DNA of 64,000 nucleotides from Fagopyrum homotropicum. Its lineage: Eukaryota > Streptophyta > Magnoliopsida > Caryophyllales > Polygonaceae. The stretch lies in contig BSWB01000001.1 of the NCBI GenBank assembly GCA_033239125.1, positions 25,757,501 through 25,821,500 on the forward strand, given 5' to 3'. The first letter of the stretch is position 1, and each line of letters opens with the position of its first letter. The translations under genes were made by a program, and so were the position numbers. This document shows, one piece after another, positions 22,825-34,200 of the stretch. The notes beneath the pieces are model-generated. The model saw nothing but the letters and a program-made list of their open reading frames with translations, was not told where the DNA came from and ran no database searches.

Positions 22825-24886
22825 CCTAAACTCCAAAATCCCACAAGACCATACAACCCCAACTCAAGCCTCAAAACGCTCACAAGATCAACCATATAAC
22901 TTAAAGCCTTATAACAACCTCACAAGATAACCAACACCTCAAGCTTGGAATCAACATCAATCCCTCAAACAATATCAAATTCTCAAAACTCACCTAGGTT
23001 CAAAGCCACTACTTGGCATTAACCCAAGTTATGTTAGATCCATCCTAGCATGATACTAAAACTTAACATAATTAGATCGAGGGGAAAGAATACTCACACG
23101 ACGTCAAAAGACGGAAGTCGTTTCAACGGATGTCGACTTGGACTCGTTAGGCCTCTATCGGGGCGCTTCCGAACCTAGCATCAAACTAAACAAATTTAGC
23201 TTATAAGCTAAATTTGAACGGAATAAAGAACATACATAATCTAAGGAAACTCGATTTCAAAAGCCCACGTTAAAATCCGTAATAACCCTTCCAAGGCAAA
23301 ATATGAAATTCTAGAAACTTGGTCATAAAACCGCAATTTACAACTTCAAGCCATAAACCCAAATTACTCCGACAAGGGCATAAAATATAGTGTATATAAA
23401 TATAAGAATATAACTCGAAGTAAAACTCAAGTTTAAAACCCATAAACACGTTTTCCGGGGCAAATCATACAATTCCATAAATACGGGTCATCATCCTTAA
23501 TTAAGCCTTGGGGCATTTTCTGAAATTTACCCAACATAGGGCATAAATGCAATAGTACAGAAATATGGGTCAAAACTGCAAATTCAAAGTAAAGCTATGG
23601 GTACAATCAGTAATTGTTTAAATCAGCCGGGCCAAAATGTAATTATACCATAATAAAGGGGTCCAAATTAAAACTAACCCAAAAGGGTTTTTCTTTCCTT
23701 CTCGCTGGGTTATACGCGCATGGGTGGGAGGAAAAGGAAGGCATAGGCGGCGGCTAGCCGGCAGCCATGGCTCCTGGCAAGGCGAAGCAGGGCTGGGGAA
23801 GGAAGGCTCCGATGGGCTCCCTCCAGTGGTCGCTTGGTGGCACAGCGAGGCGGTACAGCCTTTCCGGTGTGGGAAGGAATCGACTCCCTCAGCAAACGGT
23901 TGAAGAAGCAAGCTACAGGGAAGAAGCAGATTGCTCGAGGCTGCGTGGGCGGCTCCGGTAGCGGCGAGGCGAGGCTCCAAGTCTCCGGTGGTGACTTCCT
24001 GGTGGGGGTGAGGGCTGCGCAGGAAGCAAGGCTCTTCTCACATGGCGAAGGCGGGGCTGCTCCAGGCTCGATTGGGTGGAAGGGGACAATTTGAAGGCAG
24101 TTCTTCTGGTGACGGAGACGGCACAATGGTTCCGACAGCAAGAGAGGAGGGGGAAGAGGTCGAAGGCGTGGCGTTTCTCCCCGATTCCGGCAGCGACGAG
24201 GCGTTTCTTCGGGTTTGAGGAGATGGGTGAAACAGAGGAGGCTAGAGCTGAGTGAAATCAGAGAGACGAGCAGCTTAGAGGGAGAGAGGGTAGTGAGGTG
24301 ATCGAAGCAGGGAGAGGGCGGATGAAAACAAATGAGGGTCATTGACAGGTCGGGTAGCCAAGGGGGTAGGCGCAGGCTAGCTGGAGCTATGGGGTTAGAC
24401 CAATAGCATGAGGGTCACTGACAGGTCGGGTAGCCAAGGGGGTAGGCGCAGGCTAGCTGGAGCTATGGGGTTAGACCAATAGCATGGGTGGCACACAGGC
24501 AAGAAACGAGGGGTCCGGGTTCTCACCGGCTGGGAAAGGATAGCAAGGAAAAAAAAATAAAACAATAAACAAATAAAAATTAGATTAAAGAAAAGGAAAA
24601 AGAGTTAGTAGAATGGACTCGGTCAAAGTGTTTGGAACGAGATTTTCGAATCAGAAACCATTCTGAGATAAGATACGGAATATGTGTGTATGTAAAATAT
24701 ATAAATATACTCGTACAATATCATTTACAATATAGAAGTCGTTCTCACAAAAATATTCTTGATAATAATACAATAATTTAAATTACGACATAGAAATACT
24801 CGCCAAATATATTAAGCTATTTATAATATCGATAAAAGCCGGAAAAAAAAACTATCAAAAACGCTCTCAATAAACGGGGCGTTACA
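22825..24886 (-). mobile_element. LTR G, right part
   Basis: Continues the G LTR after the F insertion: the sequence resumes at CTCCAAAATCCCACAAGA, matching the point in LTR F that follows the left part. It ends GGGGCGTTACA at 24886. The GC-rich block (about 23690-24540) differs from that of F and contains a 76-bp tandem duplication. Confidence 0.72.
24332..24483. repeat. 76-bp tandem duplication in LTR G
   Basis: Two adjacent near-identical 76-bp units (24332-24407, 24408-24483) beginning ATGAGGGTCA; the main visible difference is ATTGAC versus ACTGAC. The copies must be recent. Confidence 0.9.
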
Positions 24887-25692
24887 ATAAAAATGAGAAT
24901 GAAATAATTAGAAGCGTACTATATAAGCTTATTAAATAAATAATATATAAATTATTTCAGCATAAATTTATATGTAGGGTGCAGTTAGAAAAAATTGGTA
25001 GAATGAAGTATATAAAAAATTTTAATAATTAAAAAAGAGAAAATTTAGCTAGTAAGGCACATTTTATTTGTTGAATACTAACTAGACCCCTATTAATTTT
25101 CTCATTATAAATAAAGATAAAATAATTTAAATGGGCTAAAATTAAGGAAGGAAGTTGGAGTAATTAGATAATTGTGTTAATTAAAAACTGCCAAATATTG
25201 AAAAATCGTTTTTAAAAAAATGGAAATTGTATAAGGAAGATTCTACAAATTTTATTATACTTCCTATCAACCGTAAAAGTGAAGCAATTCTCTCTCTTCC
25301 TCACATCGAATCCATTGAAATCATCGAATCCATTGAAATCGTCATCTTCAACATTTCTTCAATAATTGCCGTCGTCGTTCTCTAAATCTCTTCAACTCCT
25401 TCTATCGTCTTTTTAAAGCGTCGGAATCATTTCCATAATTGCGCCTACGGAGATCAACATCACCCAAAATTCTGCAAATCTTTTTTGTAGTATACGGTTA
25501 CAAACAAAGATGACATTCTTGGTACATAAAAAATAAAAAATTAAGGTACAAGAAATACAGTTAATAGATACATAACTATGTCCAACACAATTTATACATA
25601 TATGATCACGTATTACATATACATATGTATTAATAATCAACATGTAAAATGTACACAAAACACAATGTTTTAGGTACAACAAATGCACTAGT
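24887..25692. other. AT-rich spacer, possible truncated TIR element
   Basis: At 25056-25100 the sequence (AAGGCACATTTTATTTGTTG, then CTAACTAGACCCC) resembles the left end of the TIR-bearing element at 47741. A pyrimidine-rich, CATCGAATCC-repeated segment follows (25270-25400), then sequence rich in GTACATA-type words like that near 49260. No opposite end is found before LTR fragment D2 begins. No gene seen. Confidence 0.3.
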
Positions 25693-26588
25693 GAAATGAA
25701 TCAATATTCAAACAAGAGAACTTAAACACAAAGATCTCAATAACTAAAACAATCAATCAAGCAAATAAACAGTATGTGTTCCTCAATCACAATGAGTAAA
25801 GATAACAAAACCAAAAGCCAAACTAAGAAGATCTTACAAACTCCTTCAAAAGCCAACTTCAACTTGATTCCTTACTTCCTTGAACTTCAACCTTCAAAAC
25901 TTCCTTCAATCTTCCTTCAATCTTCCTTCAAAACTCTCTCCAAAAATCCTCAAAAAATCAGTGATCTGAAGATTGGATGGTAAAAAGAGGATGGCTGAAT
26001 TGTGGAAAATCCAACCCTTTATATAGGAGAATTATCTTCCAAAAATAATAATATCTTAATAAGATAATTTTCTATAAAATATATCTTATCTCTAAAATAG
26101 ATCTCCTAAATATATGATCTTCCTTCCAGAAATCCAGCATAAAAATATAAGATCTCTTCCTTCCAAAAATAAAAGATCTCAGCCAAATAAAATATATCTC
26201 GCCGCGCCAAGGTGTTCGCCTCGGTCCGGACGCTCCTCAAGATCACCTCGGTCGAGGTGACACTATAGCTGACGGAGGTGAATCTCTGCTGAATGTGAAA
26301 TCTCTTAAATCTGGTCCAAAGTAAATCTTCTTCGTTAATTCCATGCTTTCTGAGTTCTCTTTTAAGCTCCAGAATGTAGCTCCTATGACTCCTTTGCTCC
26401 TTAGCTTCATTTCGATCCAAAATGTGCCAATTTACCTACGATTACAACGAAACTTGGTGTAGACCTCAATTCTCGTAAATGTAGATGAAACAACAATATA
26501 ATCACATAATATACATCCAAACATGCAGATTATTCAAAATAAAACGTCTAAACAAGTCCCAAAATATAGACTATAATACATGATATCA
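25693..26588 (-). mobile_element. LTR fragment D2 (first about 895 bp of a D-family LTR)
   Basis: In minus sense it begins TGATATCATGTATTATAG and matches solo LTR D (43615 onward) at many points (TCGTAGGTAAA, GGTCTACACC, TATATAAAGGGTTGGATTTTCC). The match stops near offset 875, so the LTR 3' half is missing. It carries cassette 1 (26201-26285). Confidence 0.75.
26201..26285 (-). repeat. Palindromic cassette 1 of LTR D2
   Basis: Contains TCACCTCG-GT-CGAGGTGA (26243-26260), an inverted repeat with 8-bp arms, flanked by CGCCTCGG and GACGGAGGTGAA half-copies. In solo LTR D the equivalent repeat (43937-43954) has lost one arm base pair. Confidence 0.75.
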
Positions 26589-27014
26589 TGAACCTTCTTT
26601 TGGTGAGTTGCGATCCTTTCTTCTTTCTTCGTTCCTTCCTATGGTTTTGTTAGTCCTTGATGACCCTTGTTGTCTTGTAAGACTGAGGCTGAGACCTTAG
26701 CTTGGGTTTAGATCTCTTAGAGATCATGGAGACTAGAAGTGATAGACTTCTAGCATTCACTCAGTTCTTGATTCTTTATGCCTTGTTTGAGTAGGCTCTT
26801 TTTCCTTCATTCCCGTGGGAATCTAAGTTGTGTTGTGCTTAGCTGAGTTGTCTTGAGAGAGGTAAGTCCCTTGGACTTACTTAGCTTTATTTCGAGTTTT
26901 GGTTTGAGTGTTTTGGCTTGTTTGCATTGTTGTTATTGCTATAACGGATAACTAGATAGTAGGATTCGCCTTTCTTTACGTAATTGGCCCAAGTGTATTA
27001 TAACCGGGTTGTTA
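26589..27014 (+). mobile_element. LTR fragment of the E/G type, opposite orientation
   Basis: Reads in plus sense the hallmarks found in minus sense in E1, E2, F and G: the AGAAGT hairpin (26733-26753), AGAG|GTAAGTC with its hairpin (26862-26880), and TTGGCCCAAGTGTATTATAAC near 26980. No LTR end is recognisable. The LINE piece begins immediately to the right. Confidence 0.55.
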
Positions 27015-27450
27015 CTACTTGCTCAATTCAAAAAGGGGAATCTGAGAGGTAGTCTTGCGTCCAGTCCAACAGGTGACGAAGGGAGGAGTCCGCTCTATTC
27101 TTGTTGGTGAAAGAGGACGGAGGTGAGGTCGCGGTGATTCTCGTGTATCAACATAAGTTGAATTAGTAATGGACGACTTAATGAAAGATAATGATGGGAT
27201 TAGTGGAGGGGTATGGTCGGAATGATCTGAGGTAGAAGAGGGGGTAGGGATAGTGGAAGGCTTATGAGTTGGAGAAGGGGAGGTTGGAGAGACCTGGGAG
27301 GAGGGGGAAGAAGGGTTGGGGATAGGGGAAGATTCAGGAGCATCAGGTAGTGAAACTTGGTTTACTCTTCCCAAGGATGTGGCTTGGGTCACCAAGCTTT
27401 GTGTGTTTTCAAAAGAAGGAGTGAGGAGTATACTCGGGTTGATGGGCATG
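27015..27450 (-). pseudogene. LINE ORF1, piece 4 (C-terminal part)
   Basis: A 144-codon minus frame rich in Pro, Ser and Thr (SSPIPNPSSPSSQVSPTSPS) ends at 27015. Such a low-complexity tail follows the zinc-knuckle region in plant L1 ORF1 proteins. It is separated from piece 3 by element C, and removing C and one TSD joins them, with a one-base frame change. No ORF2 (endonuclease/RT) follows; the LINE is cut off by the LTR fragment on the left. Confidence 0.6.
27446..27450. repeat. Target-site duplication GCATG of element C, left copy
   Basis: Identical to 40685-40689, directly outside the two LTRs of element C. Confidence 0.9.
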
Positions 27451-27746
27451 TGTTAGCATGAAATATTGTGATATTTTAGGCACGTTTTCGAAACGTATTT
27501 GATTCATATTGATAGTCTTTGATTGAACTTTGTGCATATGTGAGCTAGTATTACCTATATTGTCGATATGGATGTCTACACAAGTTCTATGTTGATTATA
27601 GGTGATTTGGAGCTATTTCCGAACGGAATCGAACAAAGGAGAGTTGAGTTGATACGTCCATGGATTAAGGACATTCTTTGGAAGCAAATTGGAGTTTTAG
27701 CTTGAGGAATGCACGAGTTTAGGGAAGAATCACGTTCTTGCCCTAA

Positions 27747-27921
27747 ACCACGCTCTAAATTACGACCGTATTACGTTCCACGTTCAATTCCACGACCGTG
27801 GATTTGGAGTCAGAAATTCATGTTCATTCCAGAGGATTACACGGCCGTGGAACATATGTTGCAAACCGTATTTGTTTCCACGCTCTAAATTACGGTCGTG
27901 GAACACTTCCACGATCGTGAT
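27747..27921 (+). repeat. Palindromic cassette 1 of LTR C
   Basis: A dense run of CCACG..CGTGG units: CCACGACCGTGG (27790-27801), ACACGGCCGTGG near 27840, and two copies of CCACGCTCTAAATTACG (27748 and 27878) followed by ACCGT or GTCGTGG. It lies 75-250 bp upstream of the TATA box. Confidence 0.8.
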
Positions 27922-27996
27922 CTTGGCAAATCTTTTCGCCACACTTTGAAGCCACGATCTTTTAAAGATTGGGCCGGGCCGACATTTTGCCCTGCA

Positions 27997-28006
27997 CTAT
28001 AAAAAG
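27997..28006 (+). promoter_or_regulatory. TATA box of LTR C
   Basis: CTATAAAAAG preceded by TTTTGCCCTGCA; nearly the same 20 bp recur at 35538-35558 upstream of the third ORF. Confidence 0.6.
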
Positions 28007-28551
28007 ACGGACGAAGCAAGAATCCGGGAGGCTCGCTTACCCTCATTCATCATCGCTTAGACACGCTTACACTTCACTTAGCCTTGTTTGGAAGCATTGA
28101 CATCTCTTTGGGAGATCGAAGTTCGTGTTTGACAATCCCTCTAATCTCGCACTTTCGGTGGAGATTGCTGTTGAGATCTCCGGATTGGCGGGAGATCGAA
28201 GTTCTTGGAAGATTTTGCAAGAAGATCTCTCTTCTTGATTAGGTTTGATTTGGAAAACGGATTGACATCCCGTTTTCTCTTCTTTCCTAAGGTGGTGATT
28301 GTTTGTTTTACTTTGAATCTTTTGACATTACTTGTTCTCTTTGTGACTTTGAGATTGAATTGAAGATTATTGAAAGTTCTTGAAAGTTTTCATCTTTTTA
28401 TCTTTTAATTCTTGAATTGATATCAACATGATTGTTATTGGCTAAAACCCTTTAGCAATTCTACGGTGAAGGGTTGATAGTTGTGGCTTAGATGATGATA
28501 GATCGACCGCAAACAGATTAGACCCTGAGAGTTAGAGAGACTCGCCGACAA

Positions 28552-28615
28552 CCCTAAATTACGGTCTGTTCTTGAGTCCACGGCCGTGGAACCTCAAGAA
28601 CTAACCGTGATTTCC
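28552..28615 (+). repeat. Palindromic cassette 2 of LTR C
   Basis: CCACGGCCGTGG at 28578-28589, with AAATTACGGTCTGTTC before and GAACTAACCGTGATTT after. Recurs almost intact at 35926-35982. Confidence 0.8.
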
Positions 28616-29207
28616 CTTAAGTCTACGAACCTGCTTTTACTTTAATCTAAAGTTAAAGAATTGCTTTAGCTTAGTTTAGATTTGTCTTTTCTAGGTGGTA
28701 GTGAAGCCTCAACAACCTCTACCTCGATTGTGAGTGTCACAACCTCAATCGGTTAAGTTAGTCTTGATCCTTGGGTTATAAGTTTGGGTATTTGACACTA
28801 ATTCTCATCTCTAGAATCCTTCTATATTGAGCCTCAACAACCTGTGTAGAGAGTGCCTTGTAGGTGAGTTATATAAGGTTTTTGGAACTTCACCGTACGA
28901 TTACCTTACGTTAGTATACCTTTGCATATCTCAACTCTGTTTTTACATCATTAAGTATATCTTGAATCGATTGCCACAGCTGGATACCTGGATCTTTAGG
29001 ATTGTTGTTTTCCCAATATTTGCAAAACTCCTATATTTACTTGCTTGATAATCTGCAATCGAGTTCGTTTCCCCCCAAATCCCTGTGTTCGATACTCTGG
29101 AATTCTTGCTTAACTACGTCGATCCGTACACTGCGGGTTCGCTGCTTGATTCTAGTTTTATAAATTTAAAACTTATTTGCACACACCTCTAGGGGCGAAC
29201 AAGTTTT

Positions 29208-29225
29208 TGGCGCCGTTGCAGGGGA
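29208..29225 (+). promoter_or_regulatory. Primer-binding site of element C (tRNA-Asp)
   Basis: TGGCGCCGTTGCAGGGGA, 17/18 complementary to the plant tRNA-Asp 3' end, six bases after the LTR. Confidence 0.85.
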
Positions 29226-29302
29226 TTTGGTTTAGGCCGAATCCGGTAGCCGGTTGTCAAGCTTGGGAGCTTGCTCTCGTTATTTGATATCTCTTTGAGT
29301 GC

Positions 29303-30763
29303 ATGCTAAGGTCTAGGAACACCGAAGATCTCTTACCTCTTGATCAAGAGTTAGAGAAAACCTTGAGGCAAAAGCGCAAGGAAAAGAAGATGGCTGAAGA
29401 ACGCGAACGTGATCTTCAAACGGAGTTGGCGGAGAAGGAAGCTCAACTCCGATGGAACGAGACTCTCCGCCAGGATGAGATGGATCGTCACCAATCTCAA
29501 GTTAACAGTCTACAAGACATGATCTTCCAAATGAGGATAGAGATGAGCGACCTCAAGAATAAGGGAAGCAAGAAATCCTCAAGAAGGAAATCAAGGTCTA
29601 GAAGAAAAAGCCACTCATCCGCTGATGATAGTGACTCTTCCATGCCACCGTTAGAAGAGATTGATCCCACGATCAATATGAATCCTTTCCATCCACAAGG
29701 AGCTGCTAATCGCCGCATTCCACCTAGGAATGTGAGAGTCGAACGTGTGGATAATGAGCCAAGAACTCTTGGTCAGCGGATGGATCCAACACAACAACCA
29801 TGCCGCTTGGGTGTGAAATTTGATGCTGAAGATGTGCAAGGGTTTAGCTTTAACCCTCAAGTTATCACTCTTGTTCGCCAAAGCCAATTTGGCGGTACAA
29901 GCGCTGAATCTCCACACCAACACTTGCAAAACTTTGAGTGTATGATGGAGACGATGAGACCGAAGAACTCTATTACCAACAGCTATAAGCTCAAGCCTTT
30001 CTTTTTCTCTTTGGAAGGGAAAGCGTTGTCTTGGTATCAAGCTCTTCCCAATGGGAAACTAGACACGTGGGAAGACCTTTCCGCGGAGTTTCTCACCAAA
30101 TTCTTTCCGCCCTCCAAAACGGCGGAACTTAGAGGTAAGATTAATGCCTTTTCAATGAGACCTAACGAAAGCTTGTTTCAATCTTGGGAAAGGTTTCAGG
30201 ACTTGCTCTTGGATTGCCCTCATCATGGCATATCCAAGCTTGCCCTGCTGGAGATCTATTACAAGGGGCTGGATGCGGGAACGCAATTCAACCTCCAATC
30301 CCTCTCATGCGGAACGTTCATGGATATGAGAGAAGATGACGCTTGGGACTTCATTGAGAAGCAAGCAAGAGTCATAGAGAAGTATTCCCACCGGAAAGTG
30401 GAGGGAAATCGTGTGGAGCAAGGAGCGAAGCTCACACATGAAGCTCAAAATCAAATTTTCTCCCTCAACAATGAGATCAAAGAGTTGAAGGAGACTATCA
30501 AGACCAACTTCCCAAAGCAACAAGAGAAGGATGTTGGCTATTTGGGCAACAACAATGGCGGTGATAACACCAACCGCAACAACAATAACCGGAACAATAA
30601 CCGGAATAACAATTGGAATGGAAACAACAACAATTGGAACAACAATAGGGGTTCAAACAACAACAATTGGCGCTCCAATCAACAAAATTCCGGTAACTCC
30701 TATCCTTCCAATTCTAATTCGCTAACTCCACCTTCCTCTTCCTCTACTCCTTTGAAAAGCTAG
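29303..30763 (+). CDS. Element C gag, first segment (486 codons)
   Basis: Begins MLRSRNTEDLLPLDQELEKT, equivalent to the start in elements A and B. Residues about 15-95 are charged and heptad-like (likely coiled coil), followed by a Lys/Arg/Ser-rich stretch (KKSSRRKSRSRRKSHSS). The retrotransposon gag domain lies near 205-345 (WYQALPNGKLDTWEDL, then FLTKFFPPSKTAELRGK). The tail is Asn-rich (near 415-470), as in other Athila gags that lack a CCHC knuckle. A TAG at 30761-30763 ends it; the same frame continues beyond to 31105, so the stop may be a mutation or a readthrough point. Role: RNA packaging and particle assembly in the cytoplasm. Confidence 0.88.
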   Translation: MLRSRNTEDLLPLDQELEKTLRQKRKEKKMAEERERDLQTELAEKEAQLRWNETLRQDEMDRHQSQVNSLQDMIFQMRIEMSDLKNKGSKKSSRRKSRSRRKSHSSADDSDSSMPPLEEIDPTINMNPFHPQGAANRRIPPRNVRVERVDNEPRTLGQRMDPTQQPCRLGVKFDAEDVQGFSFNPQVITLVRQSQFGGTSAESPHQHLQNFECMMETMRPKNSITNSYKLKPFFFSLEGKALSWYQALPNGKLDTWEDLSAEFLTKFFPPSKTAELRGKINAFSMRPNESLFQSWERFQDLLLDCPHHGISKLALLEIYYKGLDAGTQFNLQSLSCGTFMDMREDDAWDFIEKQARVIEKYSHRKVEGNRVEQGAKLTHEAQNQIFSLNNEIKELKETIKTNFPKQQEKDVGYLGNNNGGDNTNRNNNNRNNNRNNNWNGNNNNWNNNRGSNNNNWRSNQQNSGNSYPSNSNSLTPPSSSSTPLKS

Positions 30764-31105
30764 GGGCAATCATCTAATGGAGGAAACAATACGGGAAAGG
30801 AGAAGCCCGACCCCATGTTGGAAACAATCTTGGGAAAGCTTCAAGGATTGGAGAACCGCCTCATCAAGGTTGATGATCAAGTCTCTAAGGTTGACAAAGC
30901 TCAAAAAGTTTTGGAAAACCAATTGTTCAACCACGCGGAAGAAGTTCCTAGAAATCAAGGGAAACTTCCAGGAAAAACGGAGGACAACCCTAAGGGAAGG
31001 GTGATGGCGATTACAACTAGGAGCGGAGTGACTACCACCGATCCGCAGCCTACGTTCGTTGAAATCCTCGTAGAGAAAGACAAAGGAAAGGGGAAAGAGA
31101 AGTAA
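30764..31105 (+). pseudogene. Element C gag C-terminal continuation
   Basis: Same frame as the preceding gag after the TAG. It encodes the linker also seen in element A (NPKGRVMAITTRSGVTTT) that leads to the protease. A second stop (TAA) lies at 31103-31105, then a one-base shift near 31140-31170 brings in the pol frame (LDKQFGKFIELMSKLHI). Confidence 0.7.
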
Positions 31106-31206
31106 GATGTCTATGTTCCTCCTCCAGCTTACAAACCCCCCTACCGTTCCCTCAATCTAGAGCGCGAGCGTGCCTAGACAAACAATTCGGTAAGTTCATA
31201 GAACTC

Positions 31207-34200
31207 ATGAGCAAGCTGCATATTAATATACCCTTCATTGATGCTATTGTAGGCATGCCGGCTTATGGCAAGTTCTTGAAGGAGCTTCTCTCTAACAAGA
31301 GGAAGCTAGAAGATTTCGGAGAGGTCAAGATGAGTTCGGATTCTTCGGATCTCATCAAGACTATGAAGGAGAAAATGCCCCCGAAGTTGAAGGATCCTGG
31401 GTCATTTTGCATTCCCATTGGAGTGGGAGATGTCACATATGACGCTTTATGTGACTGGGGAGCAAGTGTGAGCATCATACCACTTGCATTATGTAGGAAG
31501 ATCGGTTTAGGAGATCCTAAACCGGTCAAGATGACGTTATACATGGCGGATCGATCCATCACTCGCCCCGTCGGTATTGTAGAAGACGTCCCGGTCAAGC
31601 TAGGTAAATTCTTTGTCCCCATTGACTTTGTCGTGCTTGACATTCCTGCAGATAGTCCGGTCCCGATCATACTCGGAAGACCGTTTCTTGCAACTTCTGG
31701 CTGTATGGTTGATTGCAAGAATGGAAGACTCGCTTTTGATATTGGAGAAGAGAAAGTAGAGTTCGTTCTCTCCACTCTAGTGAATGAGCCAATCTTTGAC
31801 GAGGATATTTACGATATCCAAGACGAAGAAGGTTTGTCTAGGGAGGAGGTAAGCGCGATTCTCTTTAACGATCCTTTACAAAAGGTTATCACTATGAGTC
31901 TAACCAATGTAGGGGAAGAAGGAGAGTGCAAAGAGGAAATTGAAGCCTTAGAAGCACAAGAAGAGATGCATGAAGTGGAGTTTGAGAAACTCCACGATGA
32001 GGCTGAGAACATAAGAATCCACGGTCATACCCTGTATTCCACGACCGTGGATTTCACAACCAAAATCGACCTCCATTCCAGGGGACTACACGGCCGTGGA
32101 ACACATGGACAGGCCGTAATTCTGACCGTGGAAGAGGGTGATCGGCATACTTCTTCAACTTCTTTTGATTCCTCTCCAAACCACTCAACAACCTTAGAAA
32201 CTTCTAAGGAAACGCCGGATGCCCCTCAAGGACCATTGGAAGCTCCAAAAGTGATGGAACTCAAACCACTTCCTACTCATCTAAGGTACGCTTTTCTTGG
32301 ATCTAATTCTACCTTTCCGGTCATTGTTAGCTCCGAACTAAGCATAGATGAACATGAACAGCTCATGATAGTCCTTAGGAAACATAGAAAAGCCATAGGC
32401 TACACTATCGAGGACTTAGTAGGAATTAAACCCTCCCTATGTATGCATAAGATACTAATGGAGGAGGATTTTAGAACTTCAAGACAACCTCAAAGGCGGT
32501 TGAATCCGACCATGAAAGAGGTTGTCAAGAAGGAAATTCTTAAACTTCTTGATGCAGGTATCATCTATCCTATCTCCGATAGCAAATGGGTTAGTCCAGT
32601 TCAAGTAGTTCCGAAGAAGGGAGGAATGACGGTCATCACCAACAAGAACAACGAACTCATTCCTACCCGAACCGTGACCGGATGGCGAATGTGCATAGAC
32701 TACCGCAAGCTCAACAACGCAACGCGGAAGGATCACTTTCCCTTGCCATTCATCGATCAAATGCTTGAAAGGTTAGCACAACATTCACATTTTTGCTACC
32801 TTGACGGTTATAGTGGTTTCTTTCAGATCCCGATACATCCAGACGATCAGGAGAAGACCACATTCACGTGCCCTTGGGGTACGTTCGCCTATAGGAGAAT
32901 GCCGTTCGGGCTTTGCAACGCTCCAGCCACCTTTCAACGGTGCATGATGGCCATCTTCTCCGAGTACGTAGAGGAAATCATGGAAGTCTTCATGGACGAC
33001 TTCTCCGTATACGGTTCCTCTTTTAACGATTGTCTTTCTAACCTTTCTCTTGTTTTACAACGTTGTGAAGACACTAACCTAGTTCTTAATTGGGAGAAGT
33101 GTCAATTCATGGTTAAGGAAGGAATCGTATTAGGTCACTTAGTCTCTAGTAGAGGGATAGAGGTAGACAAGGCTAAGATAGAGACCATAGAGAAACTTCC
33201 TCCCCCAATTTCGGTGAAAGGGATAAGAAGTTTCCTAGGACATGCTGGATTTTATAGACGCTTCATTAAGGACTTTTCTAAGATATCAAAACCTCTCACT
33301 AATCTATTGATGAAGGATGCGGTTTTTGAGTTTTCGCAGGAATGTTTAGATGCGTTTAACACCATTCGGCAAGCTCTAATTTCAGCACCTATTATCCAAC
33401 CCCCGGATTGGACTCTCCCCTTCGAGATTATGTGCGATGCTAGTGACGTAGCTATTGGAGCTGTTCTTGGACAACGAAAGGAAGGGCGAACCCATGCCAT
33501 ATACTACGCTAGCAAGACGCTAGACGAAGCTCAGCTTAACTACGCCACTACAGAGAAAGAATTTCTAGCCATTGTCTACGCTATTGACAAGTTTCGCTCT
33601 TATCTTGTAGGTGCAAAGGTGATTGTCTACACAGATCATGCTGCGATCCGGTACCTCCTTGCGAAGAAAGACGCGAAGCCAAGGCTAATTAGATGGATTC
33701 TTCTCCTACAAGAATTCGATCTTGAGATCCGCGACAAGAAAGGTTCAGAAAATTCTGTTGCGGATCATTTGAGTCGCCTCACACATCTAGAGGACGACCA
33801 CCTACCCATTGATGACTCCTTTCCGGACGAACACCTACACATCATAGAGGAGTGCATCAACGAGATCTCCAAAGGTAACGAACCATGGTTTGCTGACTTT
33901 GTTAACTATTTGGTTTGCCAGGAGATACCGCCCGGACTATCCTACGCACAAAGGAAGAAGTTCTTTAAGGACGTCCGGGAATACTATTGGAACGAGCCTC
34001 TCCTCTTTAAGAGAGGTCCGGATGGCATCATCCGGCGATGTGTGCCGGAAGATGAGATGCAAAGTGTCATCCGCCATTGTCATTCACTACCTTGTGGAGG
34101 ACACGCTAGTTCGAACAAGACTAGCGCAAAGGTATTGCAATCTGGATTCTATTGGCCTACTTTATTTAGAGATGTGCAATCCTTTGTATCTTGCTGCGAT

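Larger units (their letters stand above)
27451..29201 (+). mobile_element. 5' LTR of element C (1751 bp)
   Basis: Starts TGTTAGCATGAAATATTG, ends GGGGCGAACA. TATA box CTATAAAAAG at 27997-28006. Cassette 1 (27747-27921) lies upstream of the TATA box and cassette 2 (28552-28615) downstream. Confidence 0.93.

Noticed and set aside
23618..24342. Frames of 120 and 210 codons (minus) in LTR G
   Set aside because: Low-complexity Pro/Ser/Leu content from the GC-rich LTR block; no start context or motif supporting a gene.
27747..27921. Repeated CCACG units at short intervals suggested a CRISPR-like array
   Set aside because: Units are variable palindromes with uneven spacing inside a plant LTR; no constant repeat with unique spacers, and the host is eukaryotic.
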